A DNA stretch of 60,364 nt from Haematobacter missouriensis. Its GTDB lineage: Bacteria > Pseudomonadota > Alphaproteobacteria > Rhodobacterales > Rhodobacteraceae. Where the stretch lies: contig NZ_JFGS01000023.1 of assembly GCF_000740775.1 (NCBI RefSeq), positions 1 to 60,364 of the forward strand. The letters are read 5' to 3'. Position 1 is the stretch's first letter. Every line of letters starts with the position of its first letter. Shown here piece after piece: positions 1-9,759 of the stretch. Under the pieces are notes generated by a model that did no database searches, had not been told where the DNA came from, and worked only from the letters and a program-made list of their open reading frames with translations. The position numbers and the translations under genes are program-made.

Positions 1-13
1 GTAGCGGTTATAA

Positions 14-634
14 ATGCGGATGTCCTTAGCCGGTATTCAGGTGCTGTTCGTCATGGCGACAGAGGCGGAATACGGGCCCGCCCTCCGCGCCCTCATCACG
101 CCGCTCATCACCGGGGTCGGTCCGGTGGAGGGAGCCGTGACGCTGACCGCCGCCCTGGCCGAAATGCGGCAGCGACCAAGGTTAGTTGTTTCTCTCGGCT
201 CTGCCGGATCGAGGAAGCTGGAGCAGGCGCAGGTCTACCAGGTCTCCTCCGTGGCCTATCGGGACATGGATGCATCGGCGCTGGGATTTGAACGCGGTCT
301 TACGCCGTTTCTCAACCTGCCAGTGCGGATCGACCTTCCGCATCATATCCCCGGCCTACCCAATGCCAGCCTGTCCACCGGGGCAAATATCGTCAGCGGC
401 ATAGCCTATGATCGGATCGACGAGGAGATGGTGGACATGGAAACCTTTGCCCATCTGCGCGCGGCGCACCGGTTCGGCATTCCTCTGATCGGCCTGCGCG
501 GAATATCGGACGGCGCCGCTGAATTGACGCACTACACCGATTGGACCCAGTACCTGCATGTAATAGACGAACGGCTTGCAGCCGCTGTGGTCATGCTCCG
601 TGACGCGCTGGAAAGCGGAGCGCTGCGCCTCTGA
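14..634 (+). CDS. 5'-methylthioadenosine/S-adenosylhomocysteine nucleosidase-like protein
   Basis: The 206-residue protein has the phosphorylase/nucleosidase fold signature of MTA/SAH nucleosidases: an N-terminal ATEAEYGP segment, GVGPVEGA, SLGSAGS, the ribose-binding VDMET motif (usually VDMEG), and a late GISD motif that carries the family's catalytic Asp. The enzyme class removes adenine from methylthioadenosine or S-adenosylhomocysteine in the cytoplasm, feeding methionine salvage. The length is slightly below the usual ~230 residues. A second ATG two codons in (position 20) is an equally possible start. It stands alone at the edge of the window, so its upstream neighbours are unseen. The substitution of Thr for Gly after the ribose-binding Glu is mildly unusual but occurs in divergent members. 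Confidence 0.82.
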   Translation: MRMSLAGIQVLFVMATEAEYGPALRALITPLITGVGPVEGAVTLTAALAEMRQRPRLVVSLGSAGSRKLEQAQVYQVSSVAYRDMDASALGFERGLTPFLNLPVRIDLPHHIPGLPNASLSTGANIVSGIAYDRIDEEMVDMETFAHLRAAHRFGIPLIGLRGISDGAAELTHYTDWTQYLHVIDERLAAAVVMLRDALESGALRL

Positions 635-871
635 GCGGCGCCCTTCGTCCCGCGTGACTGCTGCCGCACTGTGCAGAGGCGCTGAACTGCAGGCAAGCCC
701 GATAGCGGCTTCAACGGGTTTCCTCCCTGCTAGCCTGCGAAAGGGCCGACCATGACGCGGCCTCCACCGTCGGCGTGTCGCGGGCAGCCAAGAGAGGCAA
801 AAGCAGGGATCTGGCCTCCGATGCTGCGCCATCAGGGGGAGAATACCCGCTCTTCGGCCAGTCGATGTGTG

Positions 872-1024
872 CAGGTTGCTGAAAAATTCCATAGGTGTCG
901 TCTATGCTCCGGGAATCGGGAAATCCGCCCGTGAATGACCCGAAATATGTGGGTCTCCCGCTGTAATTTAACAGATGAAACGATTTCCGCTTCGGCGTGG
1001 ACCTGAAAATCTTTTCAATCGCCT
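872..1024 (-). repeat. ~153-bp MITE-like element, inverted copy
   Basis: It begins with CAGGTTGCTGAAAA and ends with TTTTCAATCGCCTG, imperfect terminal inverted repeats of the consensus CAGGCTGCTGAAAA. Read on the minus strand, its interior (agcggaaatcgttt, ttacggg-like and gcataggc-like blocks) matches the copies at 1208-1363, 14072-14241 and 50451-50605. No open reading frame of its own and no clear target-site duplication are visible, consistent with a decayed non-autonomous element. Confidence 0.65.
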
Positions 1025-1207
1025 GTTGGAGTCAGGGCGGCAGAAAATCGGTGGAGAGGTCGACCGCTGCAGATTATTGCAGCTCCGGCCATCACCAACA
1101 ATCTTCGGGGCGAAGCGCAGGGCCGACGATCCGCAAATGTGGCGCTGCATGGGCAGAAGGTCCATGCAGCGCTGTCTATCAAGACGCGAACATCAAGCAG
1201 AGCCTGG

Positions 1208-1363
1208 CAGACTGCTTAAAATGGTTTTATGGCCTGTGTTGGAGCGGAAATCGTTCGCAATTTGACGAATCCAGCCGAAAATCCATGCACTTCCGAGCAT
1301 TTACGGGCCTATTTTCTGCTTCCCGCACATAGGCATGACACTTCAGGACTTTTCAGCACCCTG
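1208..1363 (+). repeat. ~156-bp MITE-like element
   Basis: It starts CAGACTGCTTAAAA and ends TTTTCAGCACCCTG. The inner block ggagcggaaatcgttcgcaa is identical to that of the copy at 14072-14241, and the right end (gcacataggcatgacacttcaggac) also appears in the copy at 50451-50605. It lies shortly after the 3' end of doeD, which runs towards it. Confidence 0.72.
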
Positions 1364-1401
1364 TTAGCGGCCCGCCTGCCGAAAGCGCATGCCCGCCCGC
1401 C

Positions 1402-2778
1402 CTATCCAAGCGTCTTGCGGACGGCATCTGCGGTTACGCCGACGATGATATCGGCCTCCGCCTCCGTCAGGCACAGGGGTGGCGCAAAACCCAGAATGTC
1501 GCCTTGGGGCATGGCGCGGGCGATGACGCCGCTTTTCAGCATCTCGGCCACCACTTTCGCCCCGACGCCGTCCGAAGGGTCGAAGAACATGCGGGCATCG
1601 CGATCCTTTACCAGTTCGACGGCGCACAGCATGCCTTCCCCCCGCACATCACCGACATGCATGTGATCCCCCAGCGCGGCTTTCATCCGGGCATTCAGAT
1701 AGGCCCCGACGCGGGCGGCATTGCCCACCAGGCCCAGCTCGTCGATAAGGTTCAGGTTGGCGATACCGGCCGCTGCCCCAAGAGGATGGGCGGAATATGT
1801 CCAACCGTGGCCCAGCACGCCATTCTCGTCCGTTCCCTGCATCAACACCTCCCAGACCCGCTGGCCGATGATGGAACCCGACAAGGGCGCATAGGCGCTG
1901 GTCAGACCCTTGGCACAGGTGATGATATCGGGCGTCATGCCGTAGTGATCACTGCCGAACATGCTGCCAAGCCGTCCGAACCCGGTCACCACCTCATCGG
2001 CGATCAGCAGGATATCGTGTTTCGTCAGCACCTTCTGGACCGCATCCCAATAACCCGCAGGCGGGGGCACGATGCCACCTGTGCCCAGCACCGGTTCACC
2101 GATAAAGGCGGCGATGGTGTCAGCTCCTTCCGCGACGATCAGCTTTTCCAGCGCATCGGCGCAATGGGCACTGAACTGCTCCTCTGTCATTCCCGCATCG
2201 CTGCGGCGGAAGTAGTATGGCGCTTCCGTATGGATCACCTGCGCCAAGGGCAGGTCGAACTTCTTATGGAACAGGTCGAGCCCGGTCAGGCTCCCCGTCA
2301 TCAGGCCGGAGCCGTGATATCCGCGCCAACGGCTGATGATCTTCTTCTTCTGCGGCAGGCCGCGAATATTGTTGTAGTACCAGACGAGCTTGATGTTGGT
2401 CTCGTTCGCGTCGGACCCGCCCAGACCAAAATAGACCCGTGCCATTCCCTTGGGCGCGCGCTCCATCACCATCTTGGCCAGGGTGATCGCGGCCTCGGAC
2501 CCGTTCCCCGCATAGGCGTGGTAATAAGCCAGATCCTGCGCCTGCCTGGCGATGGCATCCGCGATTTCCCTGCGGCCATAGCCAACGTTCACGCAGTAGA
2601 GGCCGGCAAATCCATCAAGCAGACGGTTGCCGTCCCTGTCTATGATATGGACACCCTCCGCGCCTTTGATGATGCGCTGCGCTCCCTCTCCGCGGGCGAA
2701 TTGGCCAAGGTTGGTCGAGGGGTGAAACAGGCTCTCGCGGTCCCATCTGGACAGTTCGTCATTGGTCAGCATTCTCAT
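1402..2778 (-). CDS. doeD: class III aminotransferase, probable L-2,4-diaminobutyrate transaminase
   Basis: A 458-residue fold-type I class III transaminase. The PLP-phosphate and ring contacts [13 protein letters not shown] (Asp261) and the Schiff-base lysine in [14 protein letters not shown] (Lys290) are present, and the length is normal. In ectoine degradation DoeD moves the amino group of 2,4-diaminobutyrate to an acceptor, giving aspartate semialdehyde, which the adjacent dehydrogenase oxidises to aspartate. The start overlaps the doeC stop by 4 bp (ATGA), and it is the last gene of the operon. The general family (omega-amino acid:pyruvate-type transaminases) is broad; the specific call rests on the neighbourhood. 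Confidence 0.85.
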   Translation of the reverse strand: MRMLTNDELSRWDRESLFHPSTNLGQFARGEGAQRIIKGAEGVHIIDRDGNRLLDGFAGLYCVNVGYGRREIADAIARQAQDLAYYHAYAGNGSEAAITLAKMVMERAPKGMARVYFGLGGSDANETNIKLVWYYNNIRGLPQKKKIISRWRGYHGSGLMTGSLTGLDLFHKKFDLPLAQVIHTEAPYYFRRSDAGMTEEQFSAHCADALEKLIVAEGADTIAAFIGEPVLGTGGIVPPPAGYWDAVQKVLTKHDILLIADEVVTGFGRLGSMFGSDHYGMTPDIITCAKGLTSAYAPLSGSIIGQRVWEVLMQGTDENGVLGHGWTYSAHPLGAAAGIANLNLIDELGLVGNAARVGAYLNARMKAALGDHMHVGDVRGEGMLCAVELVKDRDARMFFDPSDGVGAKVVAEMLKSGVIARAMPQGDILGFAPPLCLTEAEADIIVGVTADAVRKTLG

Positions 2779-4226
2779 GCCCTCCTGTGGTCCGCCCAGT
2801 CGCGGCAGACATATTTGATTTCGGTAAACGCCTCCATGCCGTGACGGCTGCCCTCGCGGCCCAGACCGGATTGCTTCATGCCGCCGAACGGAATCGGGGC
2901 TCCGGTAACCTTGGTGCGGTTCACGGCGACCATGCCGAATTGCAGCGCCCGGCTCAGCCGGTAGATCCGGCGCGGGTCGCGGGAATGGACATAGGCGACA
3001 AGGCCATATTCGGTTGCGTTCGCGATACCGAGCGCCTGTTCCTCGGTATCGAAGGGAGCAATCGCCGCGACCGGGCCAAAAGTCTCCTGGCGGAAGATCA
3101 ACGCATCAGGCGGCACATCGGCAAGAACCGTGGGCTGATAGAACAGCCGCCCCTGCACGTCCCGCCTGCCACCCGTCAGCAATGTCGCGCCGAGCGAAAG
3201 AGCATCGGCCACGTGTTCTTCCTGCTTGCGGACCGCGGCTTCGTTCATCAAGGGGCCGAGGTCCCGATCCTGATCCCCCGGGCCGAGGGTGAGCGCTGCG
3301 GCCGCCTGAGCGAAGCGGTTGCAGAAGTCCTCATAGATCGGCCGTTCCACGAGAAAGCGGTTGGCACCGAGACAATCCTGCCCGGATGTCGCGAACTTCG
3401 CCTTGATCGCCTCGTCCACCGCAAGATCGAGATCGCAATCAGCGAAGGCAATGAACGGCGCATGTCCGCCCAGTTCCAGCACCAGTCGTTTCACCGTGTC
3501 GGACGACTGCCGATACAGCAGCTTGCCGATTTCGGTCGATCCTGTGAAGGACAGCGCCCGGACGCGCGCATCGCCGCACCAGGCCCCCACGATCTCGGGC
3601 GCATCGCCCGTGACGACGTTGAAGACGCCGGGTGGGAAGCCGGCGCGGTGGGCCAGCTCTGCAAGCGCCGTTGCCGAAAGAGGCGTTTCGGCGGAGGGGT
3701 GAATGACCACGGCGCATCCCGCCGCCAACGCGGCCGCCGCCTTGCGGGTGATCATCGCGCAAGGGAAGTTCCACGGCGTGACGAGCGCGGCGACGCCGAG
3801 GGGTTCGCGCCACAACTCCATCTCTGCCGTCGAAAGATGAGAGGTCACGCTCTCGATGTTCGGGCGCTTGGCTTCCTCGGCATAGAATTCGACAAAGCTC
3901 GCTGCATAGTCGATTTCTCCGCGCGATTCCGACAGGGGTTTGCCCTGTTCCGCCGTCATGATCCGGGCCAGATCCTCACGGCTGTCGCGCAGGAGCAGGA
4001 ACCATCGGTGGAGAACCGCCGCGCGTTCCTGCGGCAGCGCGAGCGCCCAGGCGGGGAACGCGGCGGCGGCAGCATCGACGGCGGAACGGGCGCCTGCGGC
4101 ATCCAGCTTTGCCATCCGCGCGATGGTCTCGCCCGTGGCCGGGTCGGTGACGGCGAAGCGCTCAGCCCCGATCCATCTGCCATCGACAAACGCGTCCTCC
4201 CGCCAGAGGGTGATGTCGGAGATCAT
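2775..4226 (-). CDS. doeC: NAD(P)-dependent aldehyde dehydrogenase, probable aspartate-semialdehyde dehydrogenase of ectoine catabolism
   Basis: The 483-residue aldehyde dehydrogenase starts at the ATG at 4226, which overlaps the doeB stop (ATGA). The reading frame extends further upstream but is only antisense-free low-complexity there. Family landmarks are the FTGSTEIG cofactor loop, the general base Glu251 in LELGGHAP and the nucleophile Cys285 in GQDCLGANR. Overall it resembles succinate-semialdehyde dehydrogenases. In this pathway DoeC oxidises L-aspartate-beta-semialdehyde to aspartate. The substrate assignment comes from its place between doeB and doeD, with which it shares 4-bp overlaps on both sides. 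Confidence 0.86.
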   Translation of the reverse strand: MISDITLWREDAFVDGRWIGAERFAVTDPATGETIARMAKLDAAGARSAVDAAAAAFPAWALALPQERAAVLHRWFLLLRDSREDLARIMTAEQGKPLSESRGEIDYAASFVEFYAEEAKRPNIESVTSHLSTAEMELWREPLGVAALVTPWNFPCAMITRKAAAALAAGCAVVIHPSAETPLSATALAELAHRAGFPPGVFNVVTGDAPEIVGAWCGDARVRALSFTGSTEIGKLLYRQSSDTVKRLVLELGGHAPFIAFADCDLDLAVDEAIKAKFATSGQDCLGANRFLVERPIYEDFCNRFAQAAAALTLGPGDQDRDLGPLMNEAAVRKQEEHVADALSLGATLLTGGRRDVQGRLFYQPTVLADVPPDALIFRQETFGPVAAIAPFDTEEQALGIANATEYGLVAYVHSRDPRRIYRLSRALQFGMVAVNRTKVTGAPIPFGGMKQSGLGREGSRHGMEAFTEIKYVCRDWADHRRA

Positions 4227-5239
4227 CCCTCCACCTCCACGCCGATGACGGCAACACAGTCGCCGGGTTTCACGATACCCGGGAAATGCCGCGCCATCAT
4301 TACTCCGGCACGCCCGGCAGTGACGGTCACAGGGAGCAGTCCTGTGCGGGCGACGGGAAAGATGCGGGCAACGGGCTGATCCTGAACGACGTGATCGCCC
4401 AGATCGGCCAGAAATTCGATCAGCCCGCCGTCCTCCGCGAAGGTGAAGCAGTCGGCGTCCGGCATGTCGAGCCACTGGGTGGGCTGTGCATCGACATCGC
4501 CCTTCAGCAGGCCGGCCGCAATCAGCAGGTTCTTCAGACCGCGTTTGGCGATGCCTGCCGTATGCGCTGTGGCCGTGCCGCCGCCGCCCAACTCGGTGGT
4601 GACGAAGATCTTGCCCATCTCCTCTGCCGCCGTGTCGTACATCCCGACCGCGTCGATCTCGAGCATCCTGACCGACCAGGGCGCGCCGAAGGCCCGGACG
4701 AGATCGAAGCTCTGTGCCTCCTGCCGTTTGTCGGGCAGGATATGGGCCGCGCAATAGGGCAGGAAATCCAGCGTTTTGCCGCCGGAATGAAAGTCGAGCA
4801 CGATATCGGACATGGGCAGAAGCACCCTTTGAAAATAGTCCGCAATCTTCTGGGTGACGGAACCGTCCGGGCGCCCGGGGAAGCTCCGGTTCAAATTGCC
4901 CCGGTCAATGGGAGAGGTCCGCGTCCCCGCACCGAAGGCCGGATAGTTCATGGCAGGAACGATGATGATCCGCCCCGATACATCCTCCGCCCGTATGGTC
5001 GAGGAGAGATCGAACAATGCGATCGGGCCTTCGTATTCATCACCGTGATTTGCCCCGGTCAGCAACGCGGTGGGGCCGTCGCCGTTGTTGACGACGGCAA
5101 TCGGGGTCATGATCGATCCCCAGGCCGCGTCATCGCGTGAATAAGGGAGCCGCAGGTATCCATGCTGAACCCCTGGGGCCGCGAAGTCCACCGTCGCTGT
5201 GATCGGCGAGGGGACGAGTTGCATCTGCATGGGCAGCAT
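4223..5239 (-). CDS. doeB: N-alpha-acetyl-L-2,4-diaminobutyrate deacetylase
   Basis: The 338-residue protein belongs to the AstE/AspA zinc carboxypeptidase-like family. Zinc ligands are expected in GANHGDEYEGP (His and Glu) and DFHSGG (His), both present. DoeB (EutE) removes the acetyl group from N-alpha-acetyl-diaminobutyrate, the product of ectoine ring opening. The ATG at 5239 has a GAAGGA ribosome-binding site 8 nt upstream. It follows doeA after 4 bp and overlaps doeC. The C-terminal half has the beta-rich domain typical of this family (DGGLIEFLADLGDHV). Confidence 0.9.
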   Translation of the reverse strand: MLPMQMQLVPSPITATVDFAAPGVQHGYLRLPYSRDDAAWGSIMTPIAVVNNGDGPTALLTGANHGDEYEGPIALFDLSSTIRAEDVSGRIIIVPAMNYPAFGAGTRTSPIDRGNLNRSFPGRPDGSVTQKIADYFQRVLLPMSDIVLDFHSGGKTLDFLPYCAAHILPDKRQEAQSFDLVRAFGAPWSVRMLEIDAVGMYDTAAEEMGKIFVTTELGGGGTATAHTAGIAKRGLKNLLIAAGLLKGDVDAQPTQWLDMPDADCFTFAEDGGLIEFLADLGDHVVQDQPVARIFPVARTGLLPVTVTAGRAGVMMARHFPGIVKPGDCVAVIGVEVEG

Positions 5240-5243
5240 CGCG

Positions 5244-6425
5244 TCAGTCCTTCACGAACAGCTTGCGCGGCACGGAGGCCAGCAGCTCCGGCGCGCCTTC
5301 GGTGATTGCAATGCTTTCGGTGATCTCCAGTCCCATTACGTCCGACCACAGGCCGGTCATGAAATGGAATGTCATGCCCGGTTGCAGCACCGTCCGATCA
5401 CCGGGGCGCAACGACATGGTCCGCTCGCCCCAGTCCGGCGGATAGCTGACGCCGATGCCATAGCCCGTGCGCCCGTCCTTGATGATGCCGTATTTCCTCA
5501 GCACGGCGTAGAAGGCGCCGGCAAACTGCTCGCAGGTATTGCCCGCGCGCGCGGCTTCCAACCCGGCCTCCATTCCCTCCAGCACAGCCTTCTCCCCATC
5601 GAGAAACACCTGCGGCGGCTTGCCCAGAAACACCGTGCGCGACAGTGGCGCGTGGTAGCGGTTGTAGCAGCCGGCGATCTCGAAGAATGTGCCCTCCCCC
5701 GCCCTCATGGGCCGGTCGTCCCACGTCAGGTGCGCGGCCGCCGCCTCACGCCCGGAGGGAAGCAACGGCACGATGGCCGGATAATCGCCACCGAAACCTT
5801 CCGTGCCGCGAACACCCGCATCGTAGATTTCCGCGACCAGGTCGCATTTCCGCATTCCCGGCTCGATCCTCTCGAAGATGCGCTCGTGCATTTTGGTCAC
5901 GATGGCTCCGGCCTTGCGCATGTAATCCAGTTCAGTCGGGGATTTGACGGCACGCTGCCAGTTCACGAGGCCGGTCGTGTCACGGAACTTCGCGTCCGGC
6001 AGGTGCTTCTGCAAGGCAGCGAAGGCCGCGGCAGTGAACCAGTAATTGTCCATCTCAACGCCAATGCGGCGGGCACCCCACCCTTTGTCCGTCAGAATCC
6101 GCGACAGCAGGTCCATGGGGTGCTTCTGCGTATTCTGGACGTAGTCGTCGGGATAGCCGATGATATTGGCTTCGGACAGATATGCGGTGAACCGCGCCCC
6201 GACCGCATCCATCGCGCGCCCGAAGAAGAGTGGCTCGCCCTCCTCCGGAACGACCACACATTGGTGGACATAGAATGACCAGCCGTCATAACCGGTAAGC
6301 CAATTCATGTTCGAGGGATCGGTGACGATCAGAAGATCGACGCCCTTTTCATCCATCGCCCGCCGTGTCTTCGTCAGGCGATCTGCATACTCCTGACGGG
6401 TGAATTTCAATGCGACATCTGTCAT
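5244..6425 (-). CDS. doeA: ectoine hydrolase
   Basis: A 393-residue member of the creatinase/M24-like hydrolases. DoeA (EutD) opens the ectoine ring to N-acetyl-diaminobutyrate isomers. Recognisable stretches are MNWLTGYDGWSFYVHQ near the N-terminus, GFGGDYPAIVPLLPSG, and the C-terminal GYGIGVSYPPDWGERTM and LEITESI, which correspond to the metal/substrate site of the fold. I place the start at 6425 (MTDVALKF) because this gives the family's usual ~395 residues; the upstream extension overlaps eutC. The product and that of doeB act in sequence. Confidence 0.92.
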   Translation of the reverse strand: MTDVALKFTRQEYADRLTKTRRAMDEKGVDLLIVTDPSNMNWLTGYDGWSFYVHQCVVVPEEGEPLFFGRAMDAVGARFTAYLSEANIIGYPDDYVQNTQKHPMDLLSRILTDKGWGARRIGVEMDNYWFTAAAFAALQKHLPDAKFRDTTGLVNWQRAVKSPTELDYMRKAGAIVTKMHERIFERIEPGMRKCDLVAEIYDAGVRGTEGFGGDYPAIVPLLPSGREAAAAHLTWDDRPMRAGEGTFFEIAGCYNRYHAPLSRTVFLGKPPQVFLDGEKAVLEGMEAGLEAARAGNTCEQFAGAFYAVLRKYGIIKDGRTGYGIGVSYPPDWGERTMSLRPGDRTVLQPGMTFHFMTGLWSDVMGLEITESIAITEGAPELLASVPRKLFVKD

Positions 6426-6435
6426 CGGTTTGCTT

Positions 6436-7404
6436 TCAGAGGGTGAAGGTCTGGCCGGCCCCCGCGCCGGAGGCGCGAGCGAGGGCAAGCGTGGCAATGG
6501 CCGTGTCCTGAATGCCGGTGCCGGTCAGGTCTGCCAACGTGATCTGCTGGGCATCGCTGCGGCCCGGCGCCAGCCCTGCAAGGATCTGGCCAAGCTCGGG
6601 GAAGTCGCCGCCGAGACCGGCATGGTGCAGCTCGCCGAGTGTGCGCGTCTGCGACAGACGGTCGGCGACGTAATGGGCGGCGGCGACGAGTTCGGGCGCG
6701 ATCTCGTTCTTGTGGCCCGCGTCCGAGCCCATCGCCGTGACATGGGTGCCGGGTGCCACGCGGTGCAGTATCGGGGCGGTTGCGGGTGTGGTCGTGACGA
6801 CGACATCCGCCTGCTCAGCGGCCTCGCTGGCAGTGGCTGCGACCCTCACCGGGAAGGGCAGCGCCGCCGCCATCTCTGCGGCAAAGGCCTGTGCTCTGCC
6901 GGCATCGCGCGCCCAGACCGTTGCCCCGGCCAGCGGACGCACCAGCGCCAGCGCCTGCAACTGCATCCGCGCCTGCATGCCCGCGCCAAGGATCGCTACT
7001 CGCGTGGCATTCTGGCGCGCCAGCACATCGGCGGCGACGGCCCCGGCGGCAGCGGTGCGGATGTCGGTCAGGTAGCCGTTATCGAGCAGCAATGCCTCGA
7101 CCAGACCCGTGGTGGCGGACAATACCACCATCATGCCATTGGCGGATGGCAGGCCGAGCGCGGGATTGCCGAAGAAGCCCGGCGAGATCTTGATGGCGAA
7201 ATGCGACAGACCAGGCACATAGGCGGTCTTCACATCGACCTCTCCCCGGTGTTCGGGAATGTCGAGGCGCAGGATGGGGGGCATCGCGACGGGTTTTGTC
7301 GCCAGAGCCAGGAATGCATCGCGCACGCAGGTTACGGCCTCCGCGTCGAGCGGCACGAGCGCCCGCAGATCGGCTTCAGTCAGGATCTTTACGGGTGGTC
7401 TCAT
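6436..7404 (-). CDS. eutC: ornithine cyclodeaminase/mu-crystallin family protein of ectoine utilisation
   Basis: A 322-residue protein with the ornithine cyclodeaminase fold. The Rossmann motif AILGAGMQARMQ lies around residues 125-140, and KTAYVPGLSHFAIKI lies in the N-terminal dimerisation/substrate domain. EutC is a standard companion of ectoine catabolic clusters; with EutA and EutB it is proposed to convert 5-hydroxyectoine to ectoine, although the exact chemistry is less established than for DoeA and DoeB. Its start overlaps the eutB stop by 4 bp, and doeA follows after 10 bp. Confidence 0.87.
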   Translation of the reverse strand: MRPPVKILTEADLRALVPLDAEAVTCVRDAFLALATKPVAMPPILRLDIPEHRGEVDVKTAYVPGLSHFAIKISPGFFGNPALGLPSANGMMVVLSATTGLVEALLLDNGYLTDIRTAAAGAVAADVLARQNATRVAILGAGMQARMQLQALALVRPLAGATVWARDAGRAQAFAAEMAAALPFPVRVAATASEAAEQADVVVTTTPATAPILHRVAPGTHVTAMGSDAGHKNEIAPELVAAAHYVADRLSQTRTLGELHHAGLGGDFPELGQILAGLAPGRSDAQQITLADLTGTGIQDTAIATLALARASGAGAGQTFTL

Positions 7405-8363
7405 GCGGCCTCCGATGCGCCTGCCATGACGCGGGCGTGCAGGGCGGGGTCGATGTTCCCCCCCGACAGTATGGTGACGATCGGGCCGTCCGCGCGGACA
7501 TCGGCGGGCAGCTTGTCGGCCAGCAATGCCGCCGTGCCGACGGCCCCCGCCCCCTCCACACGATGTCCGGCGCGTCCGAGATGACGGATGCCCTCGGCGA
7601 TCTCGGCCTCGGTCAGCAGGATCACCTCGTCCAGCAGTGCCCGGCAGAGGGAAAAGGTCACGCGGTTGTCCTCCCCGATTCCCCCACCGAGGCTATCGGC
7701 AAGGCTTCGGGTCTCGATCACCTTGACAGGCCGTCCTGCTTGGAGACTTGCGGCCATTGCCGCGCCGTTTTCCATCGTCAGCCCGATCACGCGTGTGGCG
7801 GGCGAGATCGACTTGACGGCGACCGCGATGCCCGCGTCCAGCCCCCCGCCCGACAGCGGCACCAATACGGTCGCGGGCGCGCCGATTTCCAGGCCGATGG
7901 TGCCCTGCCCCGCGACCACGGCAGGATCGTCGAAGGGCGGGATATACGTCATGCTTTCATCGGCGATGGCACGGGCGACCTCGGCCATCGCCTCGTCCTG
8001 GCCGGCGCCGGTGATGCGCACATCTGCCCCCAGATCGCGGATCGCCCGGACCTTGTCGGGCGGCACAAGACGCGACAGGCAGACGGTGGCGGACACCCCA
8101 AGCCGCTGCGCCGCATGGGCGACCGCCCGGCCATGGTTGCCGGTCGATGCCGTGACGACCCCGCGCGACACGTCCCGCGTCGGGATGGCGTTTGTCGCCC
8201 CCCGCAGCTTGAACGCGCCCGTGGCCTGCCGATATTCGCATTTCAGCAGAACCGGAAGGCCAAACTCATCGGACAGGGCATCGTCGCGGACCACCGGCGT
8301 TTCGGCGATATGGCCCGCGATACGATGGCGGGCGGCGCGAATATCGGCGAGCGTCACGGTCAT
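7401..8363 (-). CDS. eutB: threonine dehydratase-like PLP enzyme of hydroxyectoine utilisation
   Basis: A 320-residue fold-type II PLP enzyme with the Schiff-base lysine in TGAFKLRGATNA (Lys52) and the phosphate-binding glycine loop SGGGLDAGI. It resembles the catalytic domain of threonine/serine dehydratases without a regulatory ACT domain. In ectoine clusters EutB is thought to dehydrate 5-hydroxyectoine, with EutC reducing the product. Both ends overlap the neighbouring genes by 4 bp, so translation is probably coupled. Confidence 0.87.
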   Translation of the reverse strand: MTVTLADIRAARHRIAGHIAETPVVRDDALSDEFGLPVLLKCEYRQATGAFKLRGATNAIPTRDVSRGVVTASTGNHGRAVAHAAQRLGVSATVCLSRLVPPDKVRAIRDLGADVRITGAGQDEAMAEVARAIADESMTYIPPFDDPAVVAGQGTIGLEIGAPATVLVPLSGGGLDAGIAVAVKSISPATRVIGLTMENGAAMAASLQAGRPVKVIETRSLADSLGGGIGEDNRVTFSLCRALLDEVILLTEAEIAEGIRHLGRAGHRVEGAGAVGTAALLADKLPADVRADGPIVTILSGGNIDPALHARVMAGASEAA

Positions 8364-9103
8364 GGCTGCCTCATCAGCTGTCCGGGCAGAGCCGCGCCGG
8401 GATCGCCACAGGCCCGCATCGCCGCCCAGAGCGTTGCGAGGTTGGAGGTAACGACCGGAACGCCCAAAGCATCCTCGATCCGGGCTGCAACTCCCGCGGC
8501 GCGAACAGCGGTGCAGGAGATGAACAATGCCTGCGAGCCCGGCACGAAGGCCGCGCGGGCAGCTTCCACGACGCTGTCCTGCGAAAGCCGCGCCATCTCC
8601 CTGTCATCCGTCATGTTGAGGCAGGACACCCCTTGCAGCGCAAAACCCGCAGCCTCGAAGCATTCGGCCATCGGTTGCGTCGTTTCGGGCGTATAGGGTG
8701 TGAGCAGCGTGACTCGCGCGGCACCCAGGGCTCGCAAGGCCGTGAAGCCCGCGTAGATCGGTGTTATCGCCTGCGCGCCCGGCTTGCCCGCAGTGATTGC
8801 CGCACGCACCCTGTCGTCGCCGATCACCACGGAGGCCGAGGTGCAGCTATAGACAACCGCATCCAGTTCCTCTTCCGGCAGGATCAGGGCCGCAGCGCGT
8901 GTCACATCCCCCGCCATGGCAGCCAGCGTCTCCGGTGTGACGGGATTGGCAAAAGGTATGCGGGTTGCATAGACGCCGATCCCGCGCGGCGGCAGAACAG
9001 CGAAATCCACCTCCGTCGTGTGGTCGGTCGCCAGCGTCACCAACCCGATCCGGCGGGGAACGGCCCGATCATCCAGAGTGAGGGCCAGGTTCAGAACGCT
9101 CAT
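8360..9103 (-). CDS. eutA: aspartate/glutamate racemase-superfamily protein of ectoine utilisation
   Basis: A 247-residue protein from the Asp/Glu racemase and arylmalonate decarboxylase superfamily. Two cysteines in the expected symmetric positions are seen: Cys87 in VYSCTSAS and Cys197 in FISCTAVR. EutA is conserved in ectoine/hydroxyectoine loci and has been proposed to isomerise hydroxyectoine so that EutB can act. The ATG at 9103 overlaps the ehuD stop (ATGA), and the true protein is therefore much shorter than the open frame extending into ehuD. Confidence 0.85.
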   Translation of the reverse strand: MSVLNLALTLDDRAVPRRIGLVTLATDHTTEVDFAVLPPRGIGVYATRIPFANPVTPETLAAMAGDVTRAAALILPEEELDAVVYSCTSASVVIGDDRVRAAITAGKPGAQAITPIYAGFTALRALGAARVTLLTPYTPETTQPMAECFEAAGFALQGVSCLNMTDDREMARLSQDSVVEAARAAFVPGSQALFISCTAVRAAGVAARIEDALGVPVVTSNLATLWAAMRACGDPGAALPGQLMRQP

Positions 9104-9759
9104 CTCCTGCTCCCCCCGTAGCGGTGCTCCAGCCAGCGCAGGACGATGACGGAGAGCACGCTGACGATCAGGAACATCACGCCCACCATCGTGATCGGTT
9201 CCACGTAGCGGTAGGAACTGTTGGCGACAGACCGCGCCTGATTCATGAGCTCCAGCACAGTGATCGCCGAGAGCAGCGGCGTTTCCTTGAATATCGCCAG
9301 CAGATAATTTGCCATCGCCGGGATCATCGGCGGGACGGCCTGCGGCAGGATCACGTGGATCCACGTCTGGCGTGCTGTCAGGTTGGAGGCCTTGGCGGCC
9401 TCCCACTGGCCGCGGGATACGGCCTCTATCCCGCCGCGATACACCTCGGCGGTATAGGTGGCGTAATGCAGGCCCATCCCGATGACACCCGCGGTCAATG
9501 CGGGAAGGCGGATACCAAGGTCGGGCAGCACATAGAAGATGAAGTAGAGCTGAACCAGCAGCGGGGTACCCCGGATGAACTCGACAACGAAGGCGGTGGT
9601 ACGCGAAAGGAGCCTGTTCTTCGAGCGGCGCAGGATCGCGAATGCAAGCCCCAGCACCGCCGCGACGATCGCGCCCAGAAAGGTGGCGAGCAGGGTGATC
9701 TGGAACCCGCGCAGAAGCTGCGGGAGGATCGACCAGGCGAAATCCCAGTCCCACTCCAT
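9100..9759 (-). CDS. ehuD: ectoine ABC transporter permease
   Basis: A 219-residue inner-membrane permease of the His/Glu/Gln/Arg (HisMQ) family with about five hydrophobic segments. The cytoplasmic EAA loop, where the ATPase docks, is visible as EAAKASNLTARQTWIHVILPQA. With EhuC it should form the translocation channel of the ectoine/hydroxyectoine importer. The start overlaps the ehuC stop by one base (TGATG). The assignment of C versus D follows gene order only. Confidence 0.88.
   Translation of the reverse strand: MEWDWDFAWSILPQLLRGFQITLLATFLGAIVAAVLGLAFAILRRSKNRLLSRTTAFVVEFIRGTPLLVQLYFIFYVLPDLGIRLPALTAGVIGMGLHYATYTAEVYRGGIEAVSRGQWEAAKASNLTARQTWIHVILPQAVPPMIPAMANYLLAIFKETPLLSAITVLELMNQARSVANSSYRYVEPITMVGVMFLIVSVLSVIVLRWLEHRYGGSRR

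Larger units (their letters stand above)
635..1401. other. gene-free stretch holding two copies of a dispersed repeat
   Basis: I see no convincing gene here. The stretch holds two copies of the ~155-bp dispersed element in opposite orientation (872-1024 and 1208-1363), separated by about 183 bp. The remainder (635-871, 1025-1207, 1364-1401) shows no recognisable coding signal. Confidence 0.6.
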